DNA from: Elysia chlorotica
Lineage: Eukaryota; Mollusca; Gastropoda; Plakobranchidae
Direction: 5' to 3'
NCBI GenBank assembly: GCA_003991915.1
Contig: RQTK01000668.1
Span: forward strand, 75,040-139,039
Length of the DNA: 64,000 nucleotides
A model generated the notes under the pieces. That model searched no databases. It saw nothing but the letters and a program-made list of their open reading frames with translations, and was not told the DNA's origin. The position numbers and the translations under genes are program-made. Positions within the stretch are counted from its first letter, which is position 1; each line of letters begins with the position of its first letter. Below, piece by piece: positions 40,971 through 52,603 of this stretch.

Positions 40971-41190
40971 GTAAGACTTTAGTTCAAGCGAAAAGTGTCT
41001 ATATGAATGCATTGACATTATAGTAAAAAGAGACGCTTTCTTAAATATAACTTTTTTTTAGAAATGTATCCCTTGGTTTATAGATTTTCAACCTCGTGCT
41101 ACTACTCCGGCTGAGTATATGAAATATATTGTGTTTCTGTCGAAATTTTACTATAATGCACTACACATGAAAGTGTTTCTGCCTAAATAA

Positions 41191-41193
<3 letters not shown>

Positions 41194-41251
<58 letters not shown>
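41194..41251. repeat. TG/TA microsatellite
   Basis: (TG)n followed by (TA)n. The surrounding 41040-41750 holds no other recognised feature. Confidence 0.95.
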
Positions 41252-41752
41252 CTTAAATTAGCGAGAGTGATCAGCTTAATTCGACGATCCGGACAGATGA
41301 TTTTGATTTGAACAAAGGTGCCCATAATTATATAGTGTGTATAGCAAAATTCGCACAGAAAAACAGTATATACAAGATAGAGGCATAAAAACACAGGTCT
41401 TATAGACACCCTCCTAAATCCCCGTCTTGTGACAAGCAAGTGGCAACCAGCCTATTATCCAAATCGATTCGAAAAGAATAGATAAAGGTAAAACTTGGCC
41501 GAAGAAATTAAAAAAGATTTCATTTTAATATCTTTGAACCTGGCAATCTAGCGACAATCGCAAATCGCCACATCTTTAAATAACTTTAAACAAAACTTCT
41601 TATACTTCCAAGTTGTCCCAGTCGCATCAAGATTTCCAAACACAATTCACAAAGCTACGAGGTGTTATTGCAAACTGAATCCAAACACGCATTTAGTTGA
41701 TGTTTAAAAGATACAAGTTTGGGTTCACCTTTAAATAAAGATGAGACAAAGA

Positions 41753-41965
41753 CATCAGGCGTTCATAAAATTTAGTTGTTATCAGGGTCTGCAGAATACA
41801 TATGTTACCATTATGGCGTTTACAATCGTCTTAAAGTGAGAAAAAGAGCGCGCGCGAGAGAGAACATCAGGCGTTCATAAAATTTAGTTGTTATCAGGGT
41901 CTGCAGAATACATATGTTACCATTATGGCGTTTACAATCGTCTTAAAGTGAGAAAAAGAGAGCGC

Positions 41966-41976
<11 letters not shown>
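41753..41976. repeat. Near-identical 112-bp tandem duplication
   Basis: The block starting CATCAGGCGTTCATAAAATT at 41753 is repeated at 41865 almost without change and ends AAAAAGAGAGCGCGCGAGAG. The near identity implies a recent event, or an assembly doubling. Confidence 0.95.

Positions 41977-42024
<48 letters not shown>
41968..42024. repeat. GA microsatellite
   Basis: An uninterrupted (GA)n tract abuts the second copy of the 112-bp duplication. Confidence 0.95.
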
Positions 42025-42028
<4 letters not shown>

Positions 42029-44040
42029 CGGCGTATAAACGGTGCGAAACTCAATACTAGTGATTCGGGAGAAAAAAAATGTACGACGAAAACCCATCAT
42101 ATGGCCTCCTAAATATTCATATATAATTTTAAAAAAACTGCCTTTACCTCCAACTTTTTCGATCTTATAGGGGCGAAACCACTGTACAGATACATTGATA
42201 TAATCTTACTTTTATAGAAAATGCCTTACTGAAACTAACAGAATATTGGTGGGATTGGGTGTCCTTGACTAAAAGAATCATCTATAACAGATAATTAGAA
42301 TTTGAGTAGAAAAATGGATATAGAAAATAGCGGTGGGGTAAAAGTATTATTAAACGGTAGCAACGTTTTAAAAATCCTATAAATCAAAATACTGGGAAAA
42401 GAAATAGAAAATAAATAGACAAAAAAATTCATAACTCATTGCTGTCGAATTTTTAGCATAACATCACACAAACCATGATCATATAGCAAGGAATATTTGT
42501 AAACTAAGAAGGATATAGCAAAAACTTAGCTTTTGGTGACTCCAGATGAAGATCAACACCGGCTGTAGTCTTGCTAGGCCTTCTTGGGAAGTATTCGCCA
42601 ATTTGTTGGCTTCTCTTCAGGCATAGATGATCAACTCAGATTTAGTGATCGAAACGACCTGGAATCTGGATGGATGTAAAGGAAAATTATGGTTAGCTAT
42701 ATATATATCTTTTCACTTTAAAAAGTCAACAATGATTTTCTAAATTAGTGAACACATTACGGCTTAGGCAAGGTAAAAAGAACCTCACAAAAAGCTTTTA
42801 AAAATTAAAACAATACTTGACATTAAGTGGGTTCGAGCCCAAATATGACCGCCGTGATTCTGTTCTACCCCGACTGTGTAGATTAAAGTAACATTGATAT
42901 GATTGGATATGATCGACCAGGTATCCCGCTCTAGAGTTCCATTGCCGTAAAGAATGTTCATTGAGACACAAGACGTTCAATACAGAGAAAAACTCGTTAT
43001 TCCTAAATAAAGGTTATTTAATTTTATATTCGAATTTGGAGGTGGGGGTGTTGCTTTAGATCTACACCTTTATTCAAGATAGTTCCAACACAAAATTTAT
43101 TTATTTACTGAATTATAAGCTTTATAGCAGAATCACATTTTTTTCTAGTCAGCTTTCATCTTGTTCTAATATTATTTTATAAATAAAATTATATATTACA
43201 TGTTGAATTGTAGAACAGAAAATTTAATGGTTTGTTCGAATTATTCTGTACTTACCGAGAGTCTTGGCTGTAGATTCTTGAGGACTTGAAAAATGAGATA
43301 AAGAGCTATAAATTAAATTCCATTTTTAGATCACGCTCATGATCAAGTTTTATCATAGATCATCTCTTTATTTATGACTCGATCACTAAGTTCATAATTC
43401 GTTCAAACATAAAGAAACTCTAAAACTAATACGACCATTCCAAATCAATGGCAGCTATGCACTAATCTTTCTCCGAGTGAAGCGGGATAGTTTTATGGTG
43501 AACATGCTCAACTTTGAAATCGTGAACATCGTGTTTTTTGCTGTGTTGGTGAGCTTTGGTTAACTACGCAAAACCTCAAGGACACTGTCGAAGCATGGGC
43601 CTTTTTACTCATTTAACTGACCTTGGCGCGTTCTCTACATGCAAGCTGTGTGTGCTCTCACGGAAAATTTTTGCCATAAAGCTAGCATTTGAGACGTATA
43701 CACTTCAAGAACCAATGGACATATACGGACCGAAAAAATTAACGAATCGTTGCTGTGTTTTTTGTGTGTGCTCTATTTCAAAGACCCTTGAGTAAATGTC
43801 CTAAGTAAACGAGGCCTTCATGTGTTGGTCAAGTCATTAGTTGAATAAAACAATGGTTCTCAAAATAACACACAGTTAGTGTAATCACACATCCGCACTG
43901 AGATTCAAAGTGAACTACACCATAAAACTATTTGGACACTTGGCTCAGTTTAGATTTGTATTTGCGGAGGCTGAGAATGCTGAATTTAAATTGATTTACA
44001 AGAGCCATTCTCATCCAAACACCCGGGGGGAGGGGGGGGG
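42025..44040. other. No gene recognised
   Basis: AT-rich sequence. A GGGTTCGAGCCC word near 42828 resembles a pol III B box but has no tRNA context. The open frame 43556-43795 begins at TTG and has no known domain. A poly-G stretch lies at 44022-44044. Confidence 0.5.
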
Positions 44041-44047
44041 AGGGGCT

Positions 44048-44133
44048 TGAGTTGAGTTCGTTTTACGTTCAGCGTCAGCATTATATAGACTATATTGTAG
44101 ACGGGCCCCAAAACTGGCGTCTCAAAATTTAGA
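44048..44133 (-). mobile_element. SINE-like family A, truncated
   Basis: GAGTTGAGTTCGTTTTACGT, TATATAGACTATATTGTAGA and CGGGCCCCAAAACTGGCGTC. Confidence 0.8.
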
Positions 44134-44195
44134 GAGGAGAGGCGAACGTTTTTCAGTATGACTAGATGAAACAGGAGTCCTGGTACCTCCTAAAT

Positions 44196-44286
44196 TGTCT
44201 CAGTGGTGCTAGACCTACATCTGCCAGACGTGTCTTGGGACCTGTCCACAATAATTGCCTTGCTGTTGACATTAGACATTAAACCC
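44196..44286 (+). mobile_element. SINE-like family A, truncated, facing the previous copy
   Basis: GCCAGACGTGTCTTGGGACC, TGTCCACAATAATTGCC and GACATTAAACCC. Together with 44048-44133 it makes an inverted pair about 60 bases apart that could fold back. Confidence 0.75.
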
Positions 44287-44879
44287 TTGCATAGTTATTT
44301 TTCTAGAAAGCCTAGAACATAGTGGTACGGAGAGAGCAGACTTTGCTCAGCCCACCCTGTTTACAACTAATACAAGTCAACAGTACAAACTGTCTTAGCT
44401 GTGCAGGAAAGTCCAACGACACGTAGCACTAAATGGAAGGTGTGTGAGCTCGTTCAGTCTCAAACGTTACAATCATGCTGTTTCAATAATACATTTATCT
44501 CAAATCCATTCTTTCTTACCTTTATTTTTAAACTGTAGTTACAAAGATACACTAATATTTACTGGTTCATTTTTTTTTAAATTGAAAAAAAAGTTATAGT
44601 TGGAATTTCCTCCGAAAAAGCTCTCTTTTAGAACGTCAATATCTTTTGCATTATTCTACTACTGAACAAATGGATGTTTAATTCTTTGAGAATTGTAACA
44701 TCGTTAAGACAAATAGTAGGATAAATTAAAAGATAGAGGCAATAGAAAGATTTCGGGATAACGAGTGAGAGAGAAAGGGAGATAGAGAGACAGAGTAAGA
44801 TGGACATAGATAATAATAGATATAAATTAACATTCATCAAAAGCACAGTAGTATTAGATGATTAGAGTTAGTGCTAGAG

Positions 44880-44932
44880 AGTTAAGTTGGGTTAAGGTCC
44901 AGCGTATGCACTATATAGGCTTTATTGAAGAT
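44880..44932 (-). mobile_element. SINE-like family A, short 3' fragment
   Basis: GTTAAGTTGGGTTAAGGTCC followed by CACTATATAGGCTTTATTG. Confidence 0.65.
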
Positions 44933-44934
44933 AT

Positions 44935-45820
44935 AGAGAGAGTAAACAAAATAAATATCACTGGGACCAAGCAAAGAATGATTGGCATACAGATCGGAAA
45001 AAAGGAATGAATTAAACTGTTTATTACAAATTAATAATGTATTGTTATTAAAAATTATTCTATTAATAAATAATAAATAAATTATTAAAAATTAATCAAA
45101 TCGACACAATGCTACTTTAATGGTAAGAAAACAAAACAAAACAAAAATAGCAACCAGCCATGACCACAGCATTAACAATAAAATTAACAACACTAACAAA
45201 CAATAACACTATCACGGACAACAACAGCATGAAATCTGTATTTACTTCAGTTACTTCTCCACTAAAGTTGAATGCGCAGGTTTTTTTTGTGTTGTTTTTT
45301 TCCTCATAAAGTCTACTGGTTGAAAAGTGCCTTTATTGTCTGTGCAAGTATGTTTTTGATTGATAAATTATACAAGTCCTATTATCTCCATTCCATCACT
45401 GAGTAGCAGCTTGTAAAACTGTCAAATGTTAGATTTGGAACTCATTCCCGATTTATCCTAATATTGATTGCTTTTTTGTTAACTTAAGGCTGCAAAAATG
45501 GTTTTAAATGTTTCCCTTTTTGTTATGAACCTGTTGAATTTGTTGACATACTGACAATTCACTGAGATCAACTTGAATTTTACCCATCGCCCTGGGCAAT
45601 TACTTACCAAGATAACCCTAGCACCTAGCTTGTCTAAAAAAAGTCACTGGCAAAGGTGAAATGCTTTTTTTTTCCTCAGACATTGTGTATACATGTTTAG
45701 AACTAGACTAGATTTCATTCACTTTTAAACAAAAGCAAAAAACTATATTGAAGTAAAAGAAGTCGTCTGTTTTATTTGAGGGATCTTTACAGGCATCGAC
45801 AAACATCGCCCTTCATTTCT
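44935..45820. other. No gene recognised
   Basis: Very AT-rich sequence, with ACAA/AACA-rich stretches near 45130-45230. Confidence 0.5.
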
Positions 45821-45957
45821 AGGAGTCATGGTATCCCCACCCTGTCTTGTGTGTGGCAGCACATAAAATTGTCAGACGTCCGTCTTGGGGCCCGTACACA
45901 ATATAGCCTATATAGTGCTGCTGTTGGACGTTAAACCAACCCAACCAACCAACCAAC
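45821..45957 (+). mobile_element. SINE-like family A with AACC tail
   Basis: AGGAGTCATGGTATCCCCAC, GTGTGGCAGCACATAAAATT, GTCAGACGTCCGTCTTGGGG and CTGTTGGACGTTAAACC, then an (AACC)n tail that passes into the CT-rich tract. Confidence 0.92.
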
Positions 45958-46325
45958 CTCTCTCTCTCTGTCTCTCTCTCACTCTTTCCCTATTCCCCTC
46001 TCTCTCTCTCTCTTACTCTCTCTCTCTTTCTTTCTCTTTCTTTCTATGTTTCCTGTTTTTCCCTATTTTCCTCCCTCTATATCCGTCTCACTATCTCTTT
46101 TCCCCCCATTTTCGCCGTGTAATATCTCCCTCTTTCCTCTCATTTCTTTTTTCCGTCCGTGTCCCTCCCTCTCTGTCTGTCTTCATTTCACTATGCCTGT
46201 CTGTCTCACAATCCCTCTTTAGTCCTCTCGCCCTGTCCTCCGTCTTAGTGTCTTTGTCTACCTTATTTCTCCCTGTTTATATCTTTCAGTAACTTCTTCG
46301 CTTTCTGTCTCTCTCTGTCTCTGTC

Positions 46326-46377
<52 letters not shown>

Positions 46378-46403
46378 TCTCTCTTTCTCTCCCTCTCTGT
46401 GTC
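45958..46403. repeat. CT-rich microsatellite region
   Basis: Degenerate and perfect (CT)n tracts; its right part (46338-46400) marks the left edge of the 2.3-kb tandem duplication. Confidence 0.9.
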
Positions 46404-46834
46404 TTTCTCTGTGTCTTAACATGCTGTTTGCATTTTAAAATGTATTTTTTTGACATCTGCAGTATCAAAGTAATAAAAATTTAATATGAAATGATGTTAT
46501 AATATTTATAAGAAAATGATAAACTTTTAAATTAAATTTAGAAATAGACACCAGATACGCCCATAACAAAGTGCATACGTTTCTTTACAACGTGGCAAAA
46601 ATTTTGAATTTGTATTGTCCCAAATGTATTGTGTAAGTAAAGTGCGGGCCACGTTTACAATTGAACAATTTCATTCAGAGCAAGCACGAGCAAGACGAAA
46701 GTTCACGCTGTTAATTTTTAAGTGGAGTAGGCTGGCAGAGTTTGCTTTCTGAGTACCATTCAGTTGTAACCTTGCTATGCTAGAAAAATAGTAACAATAA
46801 ATGAATAACTCTTATCATGCAAAGGTCCATTTAT

Positions 46835-46980
46835 TCCATAGGCTAGACCAACAACAACTTAGTCATCCTACGGTTCAAAACCCACGAATAAGTCAAACAT
46901 ATCTTGGTGTGTCCGGCTGAGACAGAAGCTCAGGTCTCCGAGCCCTGTCTCGTGTGCGGCAGCACGTAAAATGTTAGACC
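46835..46980 (+). mobile_element. SINE-like family A, tRNA-like head and middle (copy 1)
   Basis: ACGGTTCAAAACCC (B box-like) is followed by CCGGCTGAGACAGAAGCTCA and CCCTGTCTCGTGTGCGGCAG; the 3' part is lost. Confidence 0.75.
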
Positions 46981-47219
46981 TTAGTCATGTTTGCTGTTGA
47001 GGTTCAATTAATTTTACATGACTCACTTTCGCACCTTTTGATGATGTAACATAGGCCTAAATATTATCAATGCGACATACATCTAGCAAAAGCTGTGATC
47101 TACAATTTGTTTGAAAAAAAAAAACACGATATTTTTTATCTCCGCCGTATGCATCAATTATTAATTCTATAAATACATTGCCATTAAAATATAACTGCGG
47201 GTGAATTAATCCAAAAAGC

Positions 47220-47345
47220 TCTTTTTATCTCTCTCCTTCGCTCTCCCTCGCTCTCTCTTGCTCTCCATCTCTCTCTATACCTATCTCTCTCACTCTTTCT
47301 CTCTCTCTCTCTCTCTCTCGCTCTCTCTCTCTCTCACTCTCTGTC
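47220..47345. repeat. CT microsatellite (copy 1)
   Basis: A (CT)n-rich tract inside the duplicated unit; the paralogous tract at 49555-49645 carries an extra (TA)n insertion. Confidence 0.9.
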
Positions 47346-47399
47346 CAATGTCTGTAGCAGTAGCGGTTAATTAACCCCGCTGTTTTTATTATTATCTAA

Positions 47400-48158
47400 T
47401 CAAGTCTAATACCACAGGCCGCTATTATCACTCGCAAACCTTTGTGACATAACACATTGTGCTTTACGAAAATGTCGGGTAATTTGAAAGACCAAGGACA
47501 TTCTCTTGCTAGACAGTTAATTGTGTTGAAAAGGCCTGGAAAACTAAGACATCTGAAGGCCAGAACTGATAAATATTCTAAATCAATTATGCCATATTCT
47601 ATACGCCCACATGACATTAATCTCTTATCATAAAAGTTTGTATTATACAGTGATGCATCTTTACTAACACTAAACTACGATATTTTTCTGTGATGTATTC
47701 TGTCTTTACTATTTTGTGATCATAACCAGTGTAATATTTCATATTCTTATTTATTTTACATACATAAAATATCTTATTATTTCTATTTATGCCTACAGAG
47801 TATATCTATACACTTTTATACTGTCTATTTTAAATAATAATTACTATGCAACCAGCGTAGTGTTAAATAACTGTTGTAAAATATACATCTATATGCGTTA
47901 TTTATACTTTATTTTCATCAAGCAATAACTATTTTTGTATTTAAAGTTCCTTAAAACCAGTGCAATATTAAATTAATATTCTAATAGTTTATATAAATAT
48001 CTATATACATTTCTATTTTGTATATGTTAGCTTATGTGTTTTAAATACATGTGATAATAATTATTATCTACTTATTTTGTAGTCCATGTAAACAGGATGC
48101 CCATTTTCCTTGTATGGACAATAAAAGTATATTTTATCTCATCTTATGTTATCTTATC

Positions 48159-48160
<2 letters not shown>
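47400..48160 (+). mobile_element. LINE 3' end (copy 1): polymerase C-terminus, 3' UTR, TATCT tail
   Basis: A + frame at 47472-47632 reads MSGNLKDQGHSLARQLIVLK, then RPGKLRHLKARTDKYSKSIM and PYSIRPHDINLLS-stop. The RTDKYSKSIMPYSIR block is the typical last motif of LINE polymerases (RT.RY..SF.P.AIR..N). About 500 bases of AT-rich 3' UTR follow, ending ATGGACAATAAAAGTATATT and TTATCT-type repeats, as LINE 3' ends often do. The clade is unresolved. Confidence 0.75.
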
Positions 48161-48162
<2 letters not shown>

Positions 48163-48200
<38 letters not shown>

Positions 48201-48330
48201 AAGAGAGAGTGTGTATGTCAAGGAGACAGAGAGAGACGGATAGAGGTAGAGGCAGACCGACAGATAGACATACAGAAACATCGACAGAGCCAGAGAGCGA
48301 GACACAGAGAGAGATGGAGACACAGAGAGA
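48163..48330. repeat. GA-rich tract (copy 1)
   Basis: (GA)n followed by GACAGA/GAGACA-rich sequence. The following 48331-48621 has no recognised feature apart from its paralogue at 50636-50923. Confidence 0.9.
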
Positions 48331-48618
48331 GAATGAACTCCTTCAATAAAAGGGTGACCAAATATTCTCTTATCGATTTTTCATAAGTAAAAGTCCCAGA
48401 GGATCAGTACCAGGCGGACTGCGTAGAGAGAGCTTACATTCATCATAACAAAATATGACCCAACACAAAGATGACAATCAATATAAACCCTAACCCCAAG
48501 GTCCCTTTCTACGTAAGTGGGTGAAGGCTGAAGAGATCGCTATTGAAACCCCATTTTAAAACCTTGCTGCATTAATATTGATTTTTAAGTAATCCAACAT
48601 TAATTAAAGGGATGTCAA

Positions 48619-48677
<59 letters not shown>

Positions 48678-49159
48678 CTCTATCTTTCTCTGTGACTTAA
48701 CAAGCTGTTTGCATTTTTAGTATGTACTTTTTTCTTTTAACATCTACAGTGTCAAAGTATTAAAAATTCAGTATGAAATGATGTTATAATATTCATTATT
48801 AAATGTGAAATTTTTTAATCAAATTTAAAAAATGACACCAGATTCGCCAATTACAAAATGCCCTCGTTTCTTTGCAATGTGACAAAAAGTTCGATGGTGT
48901 ATTGTCCCAAATGTATTGAGAAAGGAAAGTGCGGGCCACTTTAACGATTAAGCAGATAAAAAACAGCAAAAAACCACACTTACACACCAAGTGTGAGCAA
49001 AACGAAGTGTAATCAATGTCTCCGCAAAGTTCACGCTGTTAATATTTGAGCCGAATAGTCTGAACGAAGTCTGCTTTTTGAGTACCATTCTGTTGTAACC
49101 TTGCTATGCTAGATAGTAACAATAAATGAATAACTCTTATCATGCAAGGGTCCATTTAT

Positions 49160-49306
49160 TCCATAGACTAGACCAACAACAACTTAGTCATCCTACGGTT
49201 CAAAACCCACGAATTGGCCAAATATTTTTTTAGTGTGACCGGCTGAGACAGAAGCTCAGGTCTCCGAGCCCTGTCTCGTGGGCTGTAGCACGTAAAATGT
49301 TAGACC
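49160..49306 (+). mobile_element. SINE-like family A, head and middle (copy 2)
   Basis: Paralogue of 46835-46980, with the same CGGTTCAAAACCCACGAAT and CCGGCTGAGACAGAAGCTCA. Confidence 0.75.
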
Positions 49307-49581
49307 TTAGTCATGTTTGCTGTTGAGGTTCAATTAATTTTACATGACTCATTCTCGCACGTTTTGATGATGTAACATAGGCCTAAATATTATCCACATG
49401 CGACATACATCTAGCAAAAGCTGTGATGTACGATTTGTTTAAAAAACACGATATATTTATCTCTGCCGTATGCATCAATTATTTATTCTATAAATATATT
49501 GTCATTTTAATTTGATTGCGATGGAGTTAATTAAAAAAAATGCTCTCTTTATCTTTCTCACTTGCTCTCTCTCGCTCACCA

Positions 49582-49614
<33 letters not shown>

Positions 49615-49689
49615 TTCTCTCTCTCTCTCACTCTCTCTCTCTCCAATGTTTGTAGCAGTAGCATGTTAACCCCACTGTTTTTATTATTA

Positions 49690-50430
49690 TCTAATCAAGT
49701 CTAATACCACAGACCGCGATTATCACTCACAAACATGTGTGACATAACAAATTGTCTTTTACGGAAATGTCGGGTAATTTGAAAGACCAAGGCCATACTC
49801 TTGCTAGACAGTTAATTGTGTCTCAAAGGTCTGGAAAACTAAAACATCTGAAGGCCAGAACTGATAAATATTCTAAATCAATTATGGCACATTCTATACG
49901 CCTACATGACATGAATTCATTAAAAAAAAAACGTTTGTATTATAAAGTGAGGCATCTCTTTTCATTAACCCTAAAGTAAACTGTGCCATCTTCCAGCAAT
50001 CTGTGATATATTCTGTCTATAATATTGTGTGATCATAACTAGTGTAATATTTCATAATCATATTTATTTCATATACAAAAATTATCTTATATTATAAATT
50101 TTGTATTTATACGGTCTATTTTAAATAATAATTACCATGCAACCAGTGTAGTGATAAATTAATATTCTAAAAAATACATCATTCTATATGCGTTATTTAT
50201 ACTTTTTAAATTAAACAATAACTATTGTGCATCTGAAGTTCTTTATAACCAATGCAATATTAAATATTCTTATAGTTTATATTAATATCATTTTTTATGT
50301 TAGCTTATATGTTTTAAATACATGTGATAATTAATTTTTATCTACCTCTCTTATAGTCGATAAAACCACAATGATAATTTTCTTTGAATGGACAATAAAA
50401 GTATATTTTATCTTATCTTATCTTATTCAG
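49690..50430 (+). mobile_element. LINE 3' end (copy 2)
   Basis: The frame at 49752-49979 includes MSGNLKDQGHTLARQLIVSQ and RSGKLKHLKARTDKYSKSIM, then AHSIRLHDMNSL. A 3' UTR and a TTATCTTATC tail end near 50428. Some substitutions against copy 1 keep the frame open, which is expected by chance over so short a length. Confidence 0.75.
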
Positions 50431-50434
50431 CGAT

Positions 50435-50465
<31 letters not shown>

Positions 50466-50640
50466 GAGAGAGAGAGAGACAGAGAGAGAGCGAGACAGAG
50501 AGAGAGAGTGTATGTGAAGCAGACAGAGAGAAACAGATAGAGATAGAAACAGACTGACAGATAGACAGATAGAAATAGAGACATCGACAGAGCCAGAGAG
50601 CGAGACACAGAGAGAGAGATGGAGACACAGAGAGAGAATG
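50435..50640. repeat. GA-rich tract (copy 2)
   Basis: Paralogue of the tract at 48163-48330, longer by about 40 bases. Confidence 0.9.
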
Positions 50641-50923
50641 AACTCCTTTAATAAAAGGGTGACCAAATATTCTCTTATCGACTTTTCATAAGTAAAAGTC
50701 CCAGAGGATTAGTACCAGGCGGACTGCGTAGAGAGAGCTTACATTCATCATAACAAAATATGATCCACCACAAAGATGACAATCAATATAAACCCTAACC
50801 CCGAGATCCCTTTCTACGTAAGTGGGTGAAGGCTGAAGAGATCGCTATTGAAACCCCATTTTAAAACCTTTTGGCATTAATATTGATTTTTAAGTAATCA
50901 AACATTAATTGAAGGGATGTCAT

Positions 50924-50924
50924 G

Positions 50925-50957
<33 letters not shown>

Positions 50958-51050
50958 TCTCTCTCTCTTTCTCTCTCAGTCTCTCTCTCTATCTCTCTCT
51001 CGCCATCCCCCTTTCTCGTTCTCTCTCTTTCTCTCCACCTCTCTCTGTCA
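50924..51050. repeat. CT microsatellite closing the 2.3-kb duplication
   Basis: A (CT)n tract with a few interruptions follows GGGATGTCATGC, as at 48622 after GGGATGTCAAGC. Confidence 0.92.
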
Positions 51051-52600
51051 GTTTAATTCGAAAAGTAAACAAATTAAAAGTCAACTCGTACAGTAAACAG
51101 AGCAACAGAGCGTGTATCGTGATAGTTCCATCAAGGGCTTCCCTCTTGATTTGACACCACATGACATCTCTATGTTATCTTTAGCTTTCAAAATCAAGGC
51201 AGTTTAATCAACAACAAAACGACTATGTAATGGTTAGTCTCTCTTGTAATGAGTATTTATTTTTTTTATTTTTTAAACTAAAAAAAAACCTGAAAATTTT
51301 GAAAAATTCTGTAATGTTGTTTTTTTCCATTTTAGTTAATTGAAAACGGTGCTAAGAGAATTGACACTTCTATTTTATTGTCAATTTCGATGGTATTAAA
51401 ATCCTAATCACTGAACAGAATTATAGCTAATATTTACTTTTGATGAACTTTACTTCCTCTATTCCATGCCCCTAGGCAAAAGAGCGCAAGCTCATAGGCC
51501 GTTGGACTAACTTCCTATATTTCTTTTATACTGCTAATTTTTTTCAATAAAATTTCTAAGTTCTAAGAGAACTCATTACTAATAAACAGCTCCTTCAAAT
51601 CTTTACCAAAATTCGGGCAGAATTTTATAACAACGAGACACACAATCGTGAATAAAAAAGGGTACTCTAATAAAAAAAAAAGGTATTACAAGAAAATTGG
51701 AAGACTCAAAGTAAAAAGGATATACCGCATTCAAAGTACATACACACACACACACGCACACACACACGCACACAAACACTCACAAACACACAAAAGTACA
51801 TCGATGACGACAGCGTTCCTCTACAACGTAACTAAGCGGACCAAAAACAACAACAAAACTATACGATCGTGCCAAATATAGCATCCAAAAACAAGTACAT
51901 TTCCCCCTTCTTCCACTAATTCAGTTGGTCATATCAAAACAAGATTTTAGTAACCTAAATATAGAATGAAATAAATCTAGAACTCTCATGAGAGTTATTT
52001 TCGTCTGTATCAGGAAATGAAACTATCAAAAAAGGGAAAAACCAAAAAATAATTGGATTGGGTAAGATTTAAGGTGCGGCGGTGGGTTTTTTTTTTGGTT
52101 TTTGTTTTGTTTTTTGGTCTCTTTCCGGGAAAAAAGTCCTCCGCAAAAAAATGGGAAGAAATGGTTTGATTTGTCGACTATTTTTTATGGAAAAAAACCT
52201 ACAAGTCTCATGGTAGAGATATAACTATAACAGTTGGCCTAGAAAAAACGAATTAACGAATAGGACGTTTCTAGTAGGTTAGCGATTGTCATATGTCCGA
52301 TTCGAATAAAGGAATCAATGGGTTTTTTTATTGTTGTTGTTGTTTTTTTTTTTTCTTTTTCGGCTCAGCAAGGTGGTTATGCATTTTTGCAGCAATTCGT
52401 TCTGTAACATTCTACTTTGTACATAATAGTATTATTACGCTATCTTTATTTGAGACATTTTGTTTGCTTGTTTTCTTTTTTTTTTTTTTCTATCCTTTTT
52501 TCCTATTTATCATCTATAATTTTATTTCAAATCACAATCCCTCAAGGCTGTTGTCCGAACCTGTTCTCTTTAACGGTGTTGTTCTGACCTTGGGGATATG
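51051..52600. other. No gene; CA microsatellite at 51744-51798, poly-T tracts at 52088 and 52343
   Basis: AT-rich sequence. Open frames at 51648-51881 and 52293-52607 are driven by CA and T tracts. Confidence 0.6.
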
Positions 52601-52603
52601 TCG

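Larger units (their letters stand above)
46404..48621. repeat. 2.3-kb tandem duplication, copy 1
   Basis: Everything from GTGTCTTAACATGCTGTTTG to TTAATTAAAGGGATGTCAAG recurs in order at 48680-50923. The offsets are 2281 at the start, 2295 at ATGTCGGGTAATTTG (47471 and 49766) and 2305 near the end. It includes a SINE-like copy, a CT tract, a LINE 3' end and a GA tract. The copies differ by many substitutions and small indels, so the event is not recent. Confidence 0.95.
48622..50923. repeat. 2.3-kb tandem duplication, copy 2, opening with CT tract
   Basis: It opens with (CT)n at 48622-48675, followed by the duplicated unit. A third CT tract at 50924 closes it. The unit is thus bounded by the same microsatellite at all three junctions. 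Confidence 0.95.

Noticed and set aside
43556..43795. 79-codon + open frame
   Set aside because: It begins at TTG, has no recognisable domain, and no exon-like borders.
49752..49979. A small functional gene, because the frame is conserved between duplicates
   Set aside because: The peptide matches the C-terminal pattern of LINE polymerases and is followed by a LINE-type 3' UTR and tail.
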